Shown: positions 6,827 to 16,663, numbered from the stretch's first letter. The stretch: 54,440 nt of DNA from CAYHHI01 sp964356335 (GCA_964356335.1 CAYHHI010000020.1:1-54440), one strand, 5' to 3'. Notes: generated by a model not told the origin, from the letters alone. Program-made: numbers and translations.

Positions 6827-7553
6827 ATGGGAAATTATCCTTTATCTCGATTCTCTCAATTCTCGTAAGAAGATCGCACCAGCTAGAGTTGCCTTCGTAT
6901 TTCTTTCTGATAGCCCAAGCCATATAGTCAGCCACTTGCAAGCCCTTGACCCTTCTCGAATTCTCGAACGAGATATCGATTAGTGGCTGAATACTCCTAC
7001 GAGATGCAAATTGAAATGTCAGTTCGTGCCTTATGTAGCCTATGTAGTCCAGATTCAGCCTTTGCTCAGTAAGCTTGACGGATTTCTGCTTCTTCACAAG
7101 AGTTATGTTCCTCTGATCGACGTAGATATCCATAGTATCTCGGAGAAATCCAAAGCAACCGAGATAGATCTTTTTGGAGAGATAGTTATAAATCATTTCC
7201 TTGTGGAGGCACCTGAAGTTCGCCGTCTGATTTGCGGGTTTGTGGATCAAGAATCCCACTTTAATGTCCAGCTTGTTTATGTCGGAGTATATCTGCGGAA
7301 GATAGGCTCTCGCATTGATGCGTAGCTTGCTTCTGTCAATATCGTATTTTGGGCGATCATAATTATAAAGATTCGTAGCCTTGATTTCCACTTCCCTCGG
7401 CCAGCCCTGCTCCCATAGATATCGATTGTGCTTCTTCATAACAGTGTTGATTGCCTCTGGGGTCTTACCGTAGTAACAGATCATCCCAATCACGAAGTAG
7501 GGGGTGCCTTTTCCTGGCTCCAAGTCTCCGCTCTCATCAATAAATATGTACAT
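6825..7553 (-). CDS. DUF3800 family protein
   Basis: 242 residues from the ATG at 7553, which has GAGGG just upstream; a GTG at 7565 would add four residues. The hallmarks of the family are visible: YIFIDESGDL at the N-terminus, an acidic strand DIYVDQRN in the middle, and GLQVADYMAWAIRKKYE near the C-terminus. The spacing of the conserved acidic residues resembles an RNase H-like fold, but catalytic activity is not established. DUF3800 genes are often found in accessory and defence-associated regions. Base composition is clearly AT-richer than the flanks, consistent with horizontal acquisition. A convergent small transcript ends at its stop codon. Confidence 0.85.
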   Translation of the reverse strand: MYIFIDESGDLEPGKGTPYFVIGMICYYGKTPEAINTVMKKHNRYLWEQGWPREVEIKATNLYNYDRPKYDIDRSKLRINARAYLPQIYSDINKLDIKVGFLIHKPANQTANFRCLHKEMIYNYLSKKIYLGCFGFLRDTMDIYVDQRNITLVKKQKSVKLTEQRLNLDYIGYIRHELTFQFASRRSIQPLIDISFENSRRVKGLQVADYMAWAIRKKYEGNSSWCDLLTRIERIEIKDNFP

Positions 7554-7849
7554 AAGCCCTCGCACGATTTGCGGCTAGTTCGGTGAGCATACACCGTAGC
7601 CATCGGTAGATGCAACCATCGTTTTCACAAGTTCAGTCATTGTCCAGGGCTGATCTGCAATTCCCGCTTGCATGGCTGGTGTTACCCCTGTGGTTCGAGG
7701 AATCCAGCAGAAGTTGTAATAGGCGAAATGCAGAGCGACAGCAGCTTCTGAAAAGCGCAGTTGCTTCTTCCCGCAGAGTGTCCAGATTCCTGAGTCCTAC
7801 CCCAGGGTCATGACGTCTGTTCCCAACCCCCCTGGGCAGAGGCAAGGTG
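7554..7849. other. Intergenic stretch without a supported gene
   Basis: This lies between the divergently read DUF3800 gene and the synthase-like gene. Short open frames here have no good start site or recognisable protein. It should contain the DUF3800 promoter on the minus strand, but I cannot point to a convincing one. Confidence 0.5.
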
Positions 7850-7879
7850 TTGACAAGACTGCGCGTGGCTTGATATGTT
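7850..7879 (+). promoter_or_regulatory. Probable promoter of the synthase/TPR gene
   Basis: TTGACA at 7850-7855; -10 candidates GATATG (7872-7877, spacer 16) or TATGTT (7874-7879, spacer 18). It lies very close to the start codon, which favours ATG 7887 or a nearly leaderless transcript. Confidence 0.5.
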
Positions 7880-7886
7880 GAGGTGT

Positions 7887-10800
7887 ATGGAGAAGATCTA
7901 TCGCTCTCGCGTCTTCGCCGTCTTCGCGCTTTTCCTTTTCTCGGGTGCGACAGGCCTTGCCTATGAAGTTATGTGGACGCGCATGCTCGTGCGCACGTTC
8001 GGCGCGACGTCCTTTGCGGTGAGCACCGTGCTTGCCGCCTACATGGCAGGCTTTGCCCTCGGCAGTTATCTCTTCGGAAAGCTGATTGACAGAAAAGGTA
8101 ACCCCATCCTCATCTACGGCCTGCTGGAGCTGGGAATAGGCCTCTTCGCGCTTGTCTTCCCCGCGCTCCTGGCTGGCCTCAATCCGCTCTACCGGAGTCT
8201 CTACGCGGGTCTCGAGGGCAAGCTCTATTCCTTGAGTCTCATTCGCTTCCTCCTGTCTTTCACGATGCTCTTGATCCCGACCACCCTGATGGGAGGAACG
8301 CTTCCGGTCTTGAGCCGCTTTGTCACGGGAAGCCTTTCCAATCTCACCTTCAGGGTCGGCTGGCTCTATTCCATAAACACCTTCGGCGCTGTCGCCGGCA
8401 CTTTCACGACCGGCTTTGTGCTGCTCCCTCACCTAGGTATGAGGATGACCACCTTTCTCGCGGCAGGCGTCAATCTAACGATATTTGCAGCGGCCTATCT
8501 GTTTTCACGACGAGGACGCGCTGCCGAAAGCCAGGCGCGGGCGTCCTCCCAGGGGCCGGTTTCAAAACCGGCTACCCCGGAACCAGGCCCAGGACCAGTC
8601 CCGGGACCTCACCCTGCAAAGCCCCGGGCTTCAAAGCATGAGAGAATCATCCTCTTTGCATATCTTCTTACGGGGCTTGCGGCGCTTTCTGCCGAAGTGA
8701 TCTGGACGCGCGTTCTGGCCCTGGTCGTTGGAACCACGGTCTACGCCTTCAGCATCATGCTGACAGTTTTCCTTCTGGGACTTGCCCTGGGGAGCGCCGT
8801 CTTTGCAAGAGTCGGCCAGCGCACCAGACGGCCGGGGATGGTCTTCGCGATCCTGGTGGCTGCGATAGGCCTTGTGGTCTTTGCGAGTACGGTGGGCTTC
8901 AGCCGGCTGCCAGCACTCTACATGGACCTTTACCAGGTGGTGGGGAAGAACTGGCAGGGTGGTACAGCAATCGAGTTCCTGCTCTCAGCCCTCATCATGA
9001 TAGCACCTGCCTTCTTGATGGGCGGCACCTTCCCGCTGGTGGCGAGAATCTACGCGACCGACCTGGCGCGCGTCGGCGGGAGGATCGGCACGGCCTACGC
9101 CTTTAACACCATAGGCTCCATCTTCGGCTCCTTCGTGGGGAGTTTCATCCTGCTGGAGTTCCTCGGGGTCGAGCGAGGCATGCTGGTTGTCTCCCTGATC
9201 TATATTGGCGTCGGCATGGCTCTCGTCCTTGCCGTCGCCGAAGGCCTCCGCCTGAGGCTCCGCCTCGCGGGGGCCGCTGCGCTCGCAGCAGGCATCGTCC
9301 TCATGATGGTGTTTGCTCCAGGGTGGGACAAGAAACTGATGACAAGCGGTGTGTATGTTTACGCAGGCATATATCAGACCAGGCAAGGCCTCGAGGACGA
9401 ACTCAGGCACAAACAGGTGCTCTTCTACGACGAGGGTCCCGGGGCCACGGTGTCGGTCGAGCGAAACCAGAATTTGCTTTCCCTCAAGATAGACGGCAAG
9501 GTGGATGCCTCGACTTCAACTGATATGATAACCCAGGAACTGGTATCTCACCTGCCGCTCTCGATACACCCCAAGCCCGATACGGTGCTCGTGATCGGGC
9601 TCGGCAGCGGGGTGAGCCTGGGCTCGGCCGAGCAGTATCCGGTTCAGCACATAGATTGCGTGGAACTCCTCAAGAACGTCGTCGGCGCAGCGCGCTACTA
9701 CGGCGACTTCACTTACAACTGCCTTGCCGATCCCCGCGTGGATCTCGTCCTCGGTGACGGCAGGAACCACGTCCTACTCACCGATAAGAAATACGACGTC
9801 ATAATCTCGGAGCCCACCAACGTCTGGATATCGGGCGTGGGAGATCTCTTCACCTACGAGTTCTTCAAGCTCGCACGCGAGCGCCTCAAGCCCGGCGGGG
9901 TGATGTCGGCGTGGTTTCAGACCTACCACATGGGCGATCCCGAACTGCGGGCCGGCATCAAGACCTTCGTCTCCCTCTTTCCCCATACCACTATGTGGCT
10001 CGCGAATGAGTCCGACCTGATCTTGGTGGCGACACTCGAGCCGACAAAGATTGACCAGGCTGTGGTGGCAATGCTGAGGGAGCCCCGGGTGGCCGCGGAC
10101 CTGGCGCGGGTTGGGGTGAACCAACCGGTCGATATCCTGAGTGCCATGCTCTTCGACGAAGAGACCTTGAGAGCCTATGCCGAATCGGCAAAGCGGCTTC
10201 ACACCGATGACAACATGCTGATGGAGTTCAATACGGGGCGGAGGATCTTTGAAGCCACGCATATCATTCATCTCACCAATATCCTCCAGAGGCTCAATCC
10301 AGTCTATTTCAGGTATCTCGACGCGGCGACCAATGAGCGCGTGATGCGGCAGGCCGGAGCAAGAAGGCTTGCGATGGAAGGGACAGTGGAGCGCCTAAGG
10401 GACAGAGTGCCCGAGGCCGTGAGGCTTTATGACGCTGCCTACGCCTCTGCGCCGCGGGATCCCTACGTTGTCTCCAAGTACGTTGAGGTGCATAACCAGG
10501 TCGGGGATGTGCTCTTGACCAGGGAGGATTTTGCGGGGGCGATAGGTCAGTATGACAAGGTGGTTCGGGCTCCCACGATCTCCGAATCGTGGATTGCTTA
10601 CGACGGCCTGGGGCTTGCCTACTACTCGCTGAACGAGATGGACAAGGCGCGCGAAGCCTTTGATGCCGCGCTCAGGCTTAATCCCTACAACGCGCCCGGG
10701 TTTTCTCGGCTTGGCGACATCTTTGTGGCGCTGGGTGATACCACGCGCGGGCTTGCCGCTTATGAGGAAGCCAACCGCCTTGCGCCGTGGGACTCTGATG

Positions 10801-11138
10801 CGGCCAACAGTCTGGCGTGGTTGTATGCTGTGAGGGGCGAGAATCTTCCGCGTGCGCTCGAGCTTGCGAAGACGGCTTCGCGCGAGACCAACCAGGCCAA
10901 CTACTTCGATACCCTGGGTTGGGTATATTATATGATGGGGGAGCTTGGGAAAGCAGATGAGGCCTTGAAGCGGGCGCTCAAGCTTGAACCTGAGAATGTC
11001 GAAGCGGTATTCCATCTCGCCCTTCTGCGCCAGAGACAAGGCAAGACCGGCGAGATGGAGGCGCTCTTGAGACAGGTCGTGAGGTTGAATCGTGACGGCG
11101 AGTTGGGTCAAAAGGCAGGAGCGATGCTCGATGAGTAG
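7887..11138 (+). CDS. Fused multi-pass membrane / spermidine synthase-like / TPR protein
   Basis: 1083 residues from ATG 7887 (ATG 7875 is possible). Residues 1-210 and about 255-480 form two membrane halves with the FSGATGLAYEVMWTR / LTGLAALSAEVIWTR signature of spermidine synthase-fused transporters, joined by a Pro-rich linker. A spermidine synthase-like Rossmann domain follows (about 500-720), with VLVIGLGSGVSLG as the nucleotide-binding loop near residue 570, an acidic CVEL after the next strand, GDGRN near 623 and ISEPTNVW. The C-terminus (about 840-1083) is TPR repeats. The domain order is known in environmental bacteria, but the substrate is not, and true spermidine synthesis is not implied. 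The downstream C25 gene overlaps its end, so the two are probably one operon. Confidence 0.85.
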   Translation: MEKIYRSRVFAVFALFLFSGATGLAYEVMWTRMLVRTFGATSFAVSTVLAAYMAGFALGSYLFGKLIDRKGNPILIYGLLELGIGLFALVFPALLAGLNPLYRSLYAGLEGKLYSLSLIRFLLSFTMLLIPTTLMGGTLPVLSRFVTGSLSNLTFRVGWLYSINTFGAVAGTFTTGFVLLPHLGMRMTTFLAAGVNLTIFAAAYLFSRRGRAAESQARASSQGPVSKPATPEPGPGPVPGPHPAKPRASKHERIILFAYLLTGLAALSAEVIWTRVLALVVGTTVYAFSIMLTVFLLGLALGSAVFARVGQRTRRPGMVFAILVAAIGLVVFASTVGFSRLPALYMDLYQVVGKNWQGGTAIEFLLSALIMIAPAFLMGGTFPLVARIYATDLARVGGRIGTAYAFNTIGSIFGSFVGSFILLEFLGVERGMLVVSLIYIGVGMALVLAVAEGLRLRLRLAGAAALAAGIVLMMVFAPGWDKKLMTSGVYVYAGIYQTRQGLEDELRHKQVLFYDEGPGATVSVERNQNLLSLKIDGKVDASTSTDMITQELVSHLPLSIHPKPDTVLVIGLGSGVSLGSAEQYPVQHIDCVELLKNVVGAARYYGDFTYNCLADPRVDLVLGDGRNHVLLTDKKYDVIISEPTNVWISGVGDLFTYEFFKLARERLKPGGVMSAWFQTYHMGDPELRAGIKTFVSLFPHTTMWLANESDLILVATLEPTKIDQAVVAMLREPRVAADLARVGVNQPVDILSAMLFDEETLRAYAESAKRLHTDDNMLMEFNTGRRIFEATHIIHLTNILQRLNPVYFRYLDAATNERVMRQAGARRLAMEGTVERLRDRVPEAVRLYDAAYASAPRDPYVVSKYVEVHNQVGDVLLTREDFAGAIGQYDKVVRAPTISESWIAYDGLGLAYYSLNEMDKAREAFDAALRLNPYNAPGFSRLGDIFVALGDTTRGLAAYEEANRLAPWDSDAANSLAWLYAVRGENLPRALELAKTASRETNQANYFDTLGWVYYMMGELGKADEALKRALKLEPENVEAVFHLALLRQRQGKTGEMEALLRQVVRLNRDGELGQKAGAMLDE

Positions 11139-14100
11139 AAAATTGGGTGAACTTGAGTATGGTAACGAGGGCAGGCTTATGAGAAGGTGGCGGCCATTCG
11201 TGCGGCCCGCGGTTGTGGCGGCTGGGATTTCCGTCGTCTTCGCCCTCGCGCTGCTCGCCTGGGGGAGCGTCCGGGCGGCTTCCTGGCCTACGCCACAGGT
11301 GATTTCCCAGAGCCAGGATGAGATTGTCTTCAGTGTCCGCGTGCCCGGTTACTCCCTTGAGCCTGTCCTTGCCGACGGCAAGACCTACACGAACATCATT
11401 GCCCAGGGGCTTGTGCCCTTTGCCGGCGAAGGCGAGCCCAACCTGCCGGTTATCGCCGTGTTGCTTGCGCTTCCCCCCGGTGGTAACGCCAGGCTCGTAT
11501 CTTTTGAGAAGTCTGATGAGACCACACTTGAGGGCGTAAGAATCGTGCCTGTCGAGCGCGTCGAGGCACGCGGCGAGGGCGTGGAGAAATTCGCGAATTA
11601 TGTTTATGCTGAGAAGGAATCCGTCTATGCCGGCAGATCCGTCTTCCCGGGTGAGGTCGTGTGGCTTGGCCAGAAGGGAAGGATGCGGCACCAGGACGTC
11701 GTGAGGGTATTCATAGCGCCGTTCAGATACGAGCCTGGCAGGGAGAGGGTCCTGGTTGCGCGCGAATTCAGGGTGAGGGTGGCTTTTGAAGGCGGCGGCC
11801 TCTTGCGTGGGGCCCTGCCGAGAGAAGATGCGTGGCAGAATGTCTATCGTGACGCGATCCTCAATTATGACCAGGGAAGGGGCTGGCGAGTGGAGAGCTC
11901 ACCCGTCCTCAGGGCACCCCAGACGGCCAACCAGCGCGTCAAGATCCCGATCGGGGAGACCGACAAATACATCTTGCGCAAGACCGGTATGTACAGGCTC
12001 TCGTTCGATACGCTCGCTTCCCTCGGCTTTCCTGCGGACATACCTTTTGACCAGATCTTTCTCTATAGGGATGTTTTCCGGGACGGCACACCCGACACCC
12101 TCTATAGTAACGAGATTGCCATGGAGACACTGGACAACGATGGCGACGCCATCTTTTCCTCGGGCGATGCGATCCGGTTCTACGCGAGAGACTTCTATGA
12201 CGAGTTCGGAAGGCAGAGCAACGAAGACTATTTCTTTGACAAGAACATCTACTGGCTCTCGTGGGGCGCCGGCCAGCATGCGAGGATGACCACGCGCGCG
12301 GGATGGCGAGATGCGGCGTCCACGAATAAACCCACGAAGTTTGCGGACTTCATTCACATCGAGAGAGACTCGTTTTTCGTAAACTTTCCCATGAATGAGA
12401 TAATGGATCTCTACGTGTGGACAAGGCTGCGCAGGATTGATAAGTTTGAGCTTCCCGGGGTCGACCCGGCCTCCAATAGCACCCTGGCGGTGAACTTCGT
12501 CAATTACTATACCAGCCCGGGCGGGCAGCCGCGGACAAGTCAGATCAACTTCTACATGACGGGATGCAGTCGAACCGAGACCCCTGTCGGCATGATCACC
12601 GCGAGCCTGCCGAGCGTGCAGAAGGCGTCGATTGCCCTTCCGGCGGGCCTCCTGTGCGAGCATGACAACGGGTTCAGATTCGAGAGCTCCCTCCTTGGTG
12701 CGGGGCAGGGCCCCGGCAATGTGCTCGACTGGCTCGAGATTCTATATGACCGCAGCTACAAGGCGCACGACGACGTGCTCATCTTCTCGAATGGTGGGAT
12801 GACGGGTGAGGTCGAGTACGAAGTCACAGGTTTCTCGACCTCCGATATTAAGGTCTTTGACATCACCGACCCCACAAAGTTGGAGCGCCTTGAGGTCCCG
12901 CCGGAGAGGATCGTCCCCGACGACGGCGGTTTCAAAGTCACCTTCAGGGACAGCATAGCCGTCGAGAAGAAATACATCGCTCTGGTTGACGCACGTGTCA
13001 TGGAAGTCGCGTCACAAGGCCTTGCCCTCAAGGCTCCGCCGCGCCTCAGGGACGTATCGGCGGACTATCTCGTGGTCAGTCACCCCGATTTCGCCGCTGA
13101 GCTTACCCGGCTTCTCGATTTCAGGCGAGGACAGGGCTACACGGTGGAACTGGCTACCACTGATGAGGTCTATGACGATTTTGGAAACGGCATGAAATCC
13201 GATAGGGCTATCCAGCGCTTTGTCAAGCAGGGGTTCTTCGGCGGAGGAGCTCAGTTTGTCCTTCTGGTGGGTGACGCCAACACCGATCGCAAGGGCGTGC
13301 TCATAAACCCGCCGCCGGGTGAGCCGCTGCAGCCGGCCAGCGGCATAGATTACGTGCCATCACATAACATCGTTCGCGGCGACGGTGCTGAGCCCAACAA
13401 AGAGATAAGGCCCAGCGAGAACTGGTTCGTTTCCGTTGATGGCCCCAGCGACCTCTATCCTGATCTTTATCTCGGGCGCTTTCCCGTCGGAAGCGCCGAT
13501 GAGACACGTGGCGTGGTCGACAAGGTCCTGCGTTTCGAGACCTATCAGGGCTCGGAGCCATGGAGGAAGAAGCTCCTCCTTGTTGCCGACGATGAATACA
13601 AATTCGGGGCGGACTGGAGCAAACTCTGCTACTATGGCGAGCGGGATTTCATGCTGGCCTGCGACAGCGTGGCTGCTATCGCCAGGGATTTTGCCGTGGT
13701 CGCGCCGGAGACGGCCAAGTACTACCTCAGGAGATGCGTCGCGGCCGACCAGCCGACCTTGCGCTGTGACAATATCGGGTGCTGTACCAGCTGGACGGCG
13801 ACCAGAACCTTCACACGCCAGTACTGTACCCCCGAGCTCACCAACCTCTTTAAGGCCGGTGCGCTCATGGTCAACTACCAGGGCCATGCCAACAGATACC
13901 AGTTCACCCATGAGCAATTGATCCTTGAGGACGGAACGACCAACGATATCAGTGCTCTCACCAATTCAGACAAGCCTTTCGTAATCGTCGGCCTGGGCTG
14001 CTGGATATCCCATTTCGATCCTCGGCCGGAGCCGCTATTGCACGATGCCATTGGCGAGAGATTGCTGCTCAATCCCAACGGCGCGGCATGTGCGTGCCTC

Positions 14101-15540
14101 GCAAGCGGCTGCTCGGAGTTTATCTCTACAAACAGACTCTTCAATCCTTTTGTTGCCCGAGCGATGTTCTCACACCTTCAGGGGCTTGATCCACAGGGCA
14201 ACCCCGTTCCGGCAAGGATTCTCGTGGGAGAAGTTGTGACCACCGCGTTGGTGAGGTTCGCAAAACCCGATTATGCGGCAAGGAACATCCTTTTCGGCGA
14301 TCCTGCTACGGTGGTGGACATGGGGCCGCCGCTTGTCAGCGCGGCCGTCAACGGCTCCCCAGTCGGGGAAGGCTATCTCTTCGAGGGCGAGACCTATGAT
14401 ACGCTTGACGTGGTCTCCGAGATAAAGGACGAAGAGGCGATCACCAGCATTGCAATCGCTTATGTCCATACGGGCGCGCCGAGCCCCGTGCCTGCCGATT
14501 CGATCTCGAGCGAGCCGCTCGTGGACGTCGGTTTCACGAGAAGCAGAGCGTACCGTAGCACTTACCGCCACCTGCCGTACCTTGGAGATTACTCCTTGAG
14601 AGTGACCGGGACCGACTATTCCGGTCAAGCCGCATCCCTCGATGTCAGGGTGAACACAGGCTCTGCCGTCTTCTCCACAGGCGAGGCAGCGCTTCCCAAG
14701 AACGGCCAGGTGATTGTCGGCCAGACTTTGAAGGCGCTTCTCACGCGGCCCTTTGCGTTCACCGAAGCCGACATAGTGACCGAGGTTGACGGTATTCCGG
14801 CAGACAGTATCCCGGGAAGCAGATACGCGGTCAAGAAGGTGGATCTGGAGGGGGGCAGGGAGTGGGAGGTGTCGCTTGTGCCGTCGCTTGCGGCGGGACA
14901 CCATGCCGTCACTGTCAGCGTGCAGGGCTTCAAGGCAAAGCGAGAGTTCCAATACGTACCTGTGCGAGTTGACGTTTTCGCCGACGGCAGGAATCTCTTC
15001 GATGACGATTTTGTCTCCTCCGGCGCCACCTTGGAGATAGTCCTTCATACTGAGCGGGGGCTCAGCGCGGTGGACTTTGGGGTCAAGGTCGATACCACCC
15101 ACTACAGCGTGATCTTCGAGCCGGATACCTCACAGACTGAGTGGAGAGGCGCACTGGAATTGTCCTCCGAGATCACAGCAGGCGGCCACCAACTGGTCGT
15201 GACGGTTCGCGGCGTCGCCACCACAAGGAATTTCAGGATATCAGAAGAGCGTAGGCTTCTCGATGTCTCGGTATTCCCCAACCCGTTCTCGGCGGACACG
15301 TACTTCTTCTATACGCTGACGGAGCCGGCGAGTGAAGCCAGGCTTTCGATCTTCACGGTCTCGGGTAGGAAGATTCTCGACCTGGACGTGGGCGCGTTTG
15401 CAGGCTACAACCAGTTCAGATGGGACGGCAGAGACGCCCCGGGCGACCGCGTGGCCAACGGCACCTATATTTATAAGCTCACTGTCAAGATCGATGGATC
15501 CCGGCGGGAGTTCGTCGGAAAGCTGGTAAAGATTGAATAG
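11131..15540 (+). CDS. C25 (gingipain/PorU-type) cysteine peptidase with C-terminal FlgD-like domain
   Basis: 1469 residues from ATG 11131. This ATG overlaps the upstream stop (ATGAGTAG) and has AGGAG 9 bases before it; ATG 11179 is an alternative that starts directly at the signal peptide. There is an N-terminal signal, a propeptide-like region to about 330, and a large beta-rich segment. The C25 domain starts near 643 (DYLVVSHPDF, TTDEVYDDFGNG, FVLLVGDANTD). The catalytic dyad is visible as His919 in NYQGHAN and Cys957 in GLGCWISHFD. The domain ends with a RNILFGDPAT motif as in PorU. After Ig-like modules, a final FlgD-like domain carries FPNPF near 1381. PorU is the C25 sortase of type IX secretion, and gingipains are its secreted relatives. 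The layout fits either, and the PorV-like gene at 41320 favours a link to type IX-like export. Confidence 0.88.
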   Translation: MSRKLGELEYGNEGRLMRRWRPFVRPAVVAAGISVVFALALLAWGSVRAASWPTPQVISQSQDEIVFSVRVPGYSLEPVLADGKTYTNIIAQGLVPFAGEGEPNLPVIAVLLALPPGGNARLVSFEKSDETTLEGVRIVPVERVEARGEGVEKFANYVYAEKESVYAGRSVFPGEVVWLGQKGRMRHQDVVRVFIAPFRYEPGRERVLVAREFRVRVAFEGGGLLRGALPREDAWQNVYRDAILNYDQGRGWRVESSPVLRAPQTANQRVKIPIGETDKYILRKTGMYRLSFDTLASLGFPADIPFDQIFLYRDVFRDGTPDTLYSNEIAMETLDNDGDAIFSSGDAIRFYARDFYDEFGRQSNEDYFFDKNIYWLSWGAGQHARMTTRAGWRDAASTNKPTKFADFIHIERDSFFVNFPMNEIMDLYVWTRLRRIDKFELPGVDPASNSTLAVNFVNYYTSPGGQPRTSQINFYMTGCSRTETPVGMITASLPSVQKASIALPAGLLCEHDNGFRFESSLLGAGQGPGNVLDWLEILYDRSYKAHDDVLIFSNGGMTGEVEYEVTGFSTSDIKVFDITDPTKLERLEVPPERIVPDDGGFKVTFRDSIAVEKKYIALVDARVMEVASQGLALKAPPRLRDVSADYLVVSHPDFAAELTRLLDFRRGQGYTVELATTDEVYDDFGNGMKSDRAIQRFVKQGFFGGGAQFVLLVGDANTDRKGVLINPPPGEPLQPASGIDYVPSHNIVRGDGAEPNKEIRPSENWFVSVDGPSDLYPDLYLGRFPVGSADETRGVVDKVLRFETYQGSEPWRKKLLLVADDEYKFGADWSKLCYYGERDFMLACDSVAAIARDFAVVAPETAKYYLRRCVAADQPTLRCDNIGCCTSWTATRTFTRQYCTPELTNLFKAGALMVNYQGHANRYQFTHEQLILEDGTTNDISALTNSDKPFVIVGLGCWISHFDPRPEPLLHDAIGERLLLNPNGAACACLASGCSEFISTNRLFNPFVARAMFSHLQGLDPQGNPVPARILVGEVVTTALVRFAKPDYAARNILFGDPATVVDMGPPLVSAAVNGSPVGEGYLFEGETYDTLDVVSEIKDEEAITSIAIAYVHTGAPSPVPADSISSEPLVDVGFTRSRAYRSTYRHLPYLGDYSLRVTGTDYSGQAASLDVRVNTGSAVFSTGEAALPKNGQVIVGQTLKALLTRPFAFTEADIVTEVDGIPADSIPGSRYAVKKVDLEGGREWEVSLVPSLAAGHHAVTVSVQGFKAKREFQYVPVRVDVFADGRNLFDDDFVSSGATLEIVLHTERGLSAVDFGVKVDTTHYSVIFEPDTSQTEWRGALELSSEITAGGHQLVVTVRGVATTRNFRISEERRLLDVSVFPNPFSADTYFFYTLTEPASEARLSIFTVSGRKILDLDVGAFAGYNQFRWDGRDAPGDRVANGTYIYKLTVKIDGSRREFVGKLVKIE

Positions 15541-16663
15541 GAAACGGCAGCGGCCGGTGTCTGGGCGGCCTCCCATATTCGATGAGATAGCGGCCCTTCC
15601 CACGGAAGCCCTGAACCCGCGCACCGCGAAAATCGATGAGGCATCCACAAGCCGGATTCTTGAGATGATCAACGGCGAGGACTTGCTCGTCGCACCGGCC
15701 GTCGGGCGCGTGCTAAGTCAGGTGGCGAAGGCGGTTGAGATTGTGGTCGGCGCCATAAAGAACGAAGGCCGGGTGTTCTATGTCGGCGCGGGTACCAGCG
15801 GTAGGCTCGGCGTCGTCGATGCTGCCGAGTGTCCGCCCACGTTCGGCACGCCACCCCATCTTTTCCAGGGCATAATGGCGGGTGGGCGCGGTGCGGTCTT
15901 CCGGTCGAAGGAAGGTGCAGAGGACAGGCAGGCCGAGGCAAGACGAGTCCTCGGGCAGAGGGGTGTGAGGTCTAGGGACGTGGTCATCGGGCTTGCTGCC
16001 TGCAGGCGGACACCATTCGTCATGGCCGCGCTTGCGCGGGCCAGGCAGATCGAAGCCAAGACGATTTACGTGACGTGCAACCCACTTTCCTCACCCTCGA
16101 GCCCCTCCCGTGATCGGGAGAGGGACGGACTCGGGTTCTCAGGTCCGGTTGCGGACGTGGTGATCGCGGTCGAGGTCGGCGCTGAGCCCATCATGGGTTC
16201 CACCCGAATGAAATGCGGCACAGCCGAGAAGATGATCCTGAACATGATCTCTACGGCTTCGATGATCCGGCTCGGCAAGGTTTATAAGAATTTGATGGTT
16301 GATCTCCTGGCGACAAGTGAGAAGCTGCGCCAGCGATCCATAAGGATAATAATGCTTGCCACAGGCTGCCCATATGACGATGCGGTGCGCATGCTCGCCA
16401 GGGCAGGGGGCAGCGTCAAGGTGGCGATTGTGATGAAGCTTAGAGGCATCAGCCGGAGGCAGGCTCTCGGGCTTCTTGAGAGGTCAGGAGGCTTTGTGAA
16501 GCGGGCCCTGAAGCCTAAGCCTTCACCCCCGTGCGTGGGTGGGGAAGCGATCGGCAGAGAAGAGAAACATCGGATTGGTCGGCAACACGCTCGACCCTCT
16601 TCCGGAGGTGGGAGAGGGACAAGGAGAGGGCCCGGAGCGATGATGGGAAGGGAGCGGCGTTGA
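15533..16663 (+). CDS. murQ: N-acetylmuramic acid 6-phosphate etherase
   Basis: MurQ cleaves the lactyl ether of MurNAc-6-P to GlcNAc-6-P and D-lactate in the cytoplasm (peptidoglycan recycling). The SIS-fold hallmarks are present: FYVGAGTSGRLGVVDAAECPPTFG with the catalytic Glu, then GSTRMKCGTAEKMILNMIS and NLMVDLLATSEKLRQRS. It starts with TTG 15533, overlapping the end of the C25 gene by 8 bases; GTG 15557 is an alternative. It is longer than usual (376 against about 300) for two reasons. One is about 15 extra residues after CNP (LSSPSSPSRDRERD...), encoded by a palindromic repeat. The other is a low-complexity C-terminal tail of about 50 residues. Neither disturbs the core motifs. It heads an operon with ABC transporter genes and anmK. 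Confidence 0.93.
   Translation: MNRKRQRPVSGRPPIFDEIAALPTEALNPRTAKIDEASTSRILEMINGEDLLVAPAVGRVLSQVAKAVEIVVGAIKNEGRVFYVGAGTSGRLGVVDAAECPPTFGTPPHLFQGIMAGGRGAVFRSKEGAEDRQAEARRVLGQRGVRSRDVVIGLAACRRTPFVMAALARARQIEAKTIYVTCNPLSSPSSPSRDRERDGLGFSGPVADVVIAVEVGAEPIMGSTRMKCGTAEKMILNMISTASMIRLGKVYKNLMVDLLATSEKLRQRSIRIIMLATGCPYDDAVRMLARAGGSVKVAIVMKLRGISRRQALGLLERSGGFVKRALKPKPSPPCVGGEAIGREEKHRIGRQHARPSSGGGRGTRRGPGAMMGRERR
16089..16134 (+). repeat. Palindromic repeat inserted in frame in murQ
   Basis: Left arm CCTCACCC (16089-16096), then the hairpin CTCCCG-TGAT-CGGGAG followed by AGGG. The arms and core match elements at 42336-42373 and 47593-47662. It encodes the extra segment between CNP and VADVVIAVEVG of MurQ, a surface loop in related enzymes. 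Confidence 0.65.

Noticed and set aside
7610..7813. 67-codon frame between the DUF3800 and synthase-like genes
   Set aside because: No ribosome-binding site, no known motif, and a frame of the same size on the opposite strand; likely chance.
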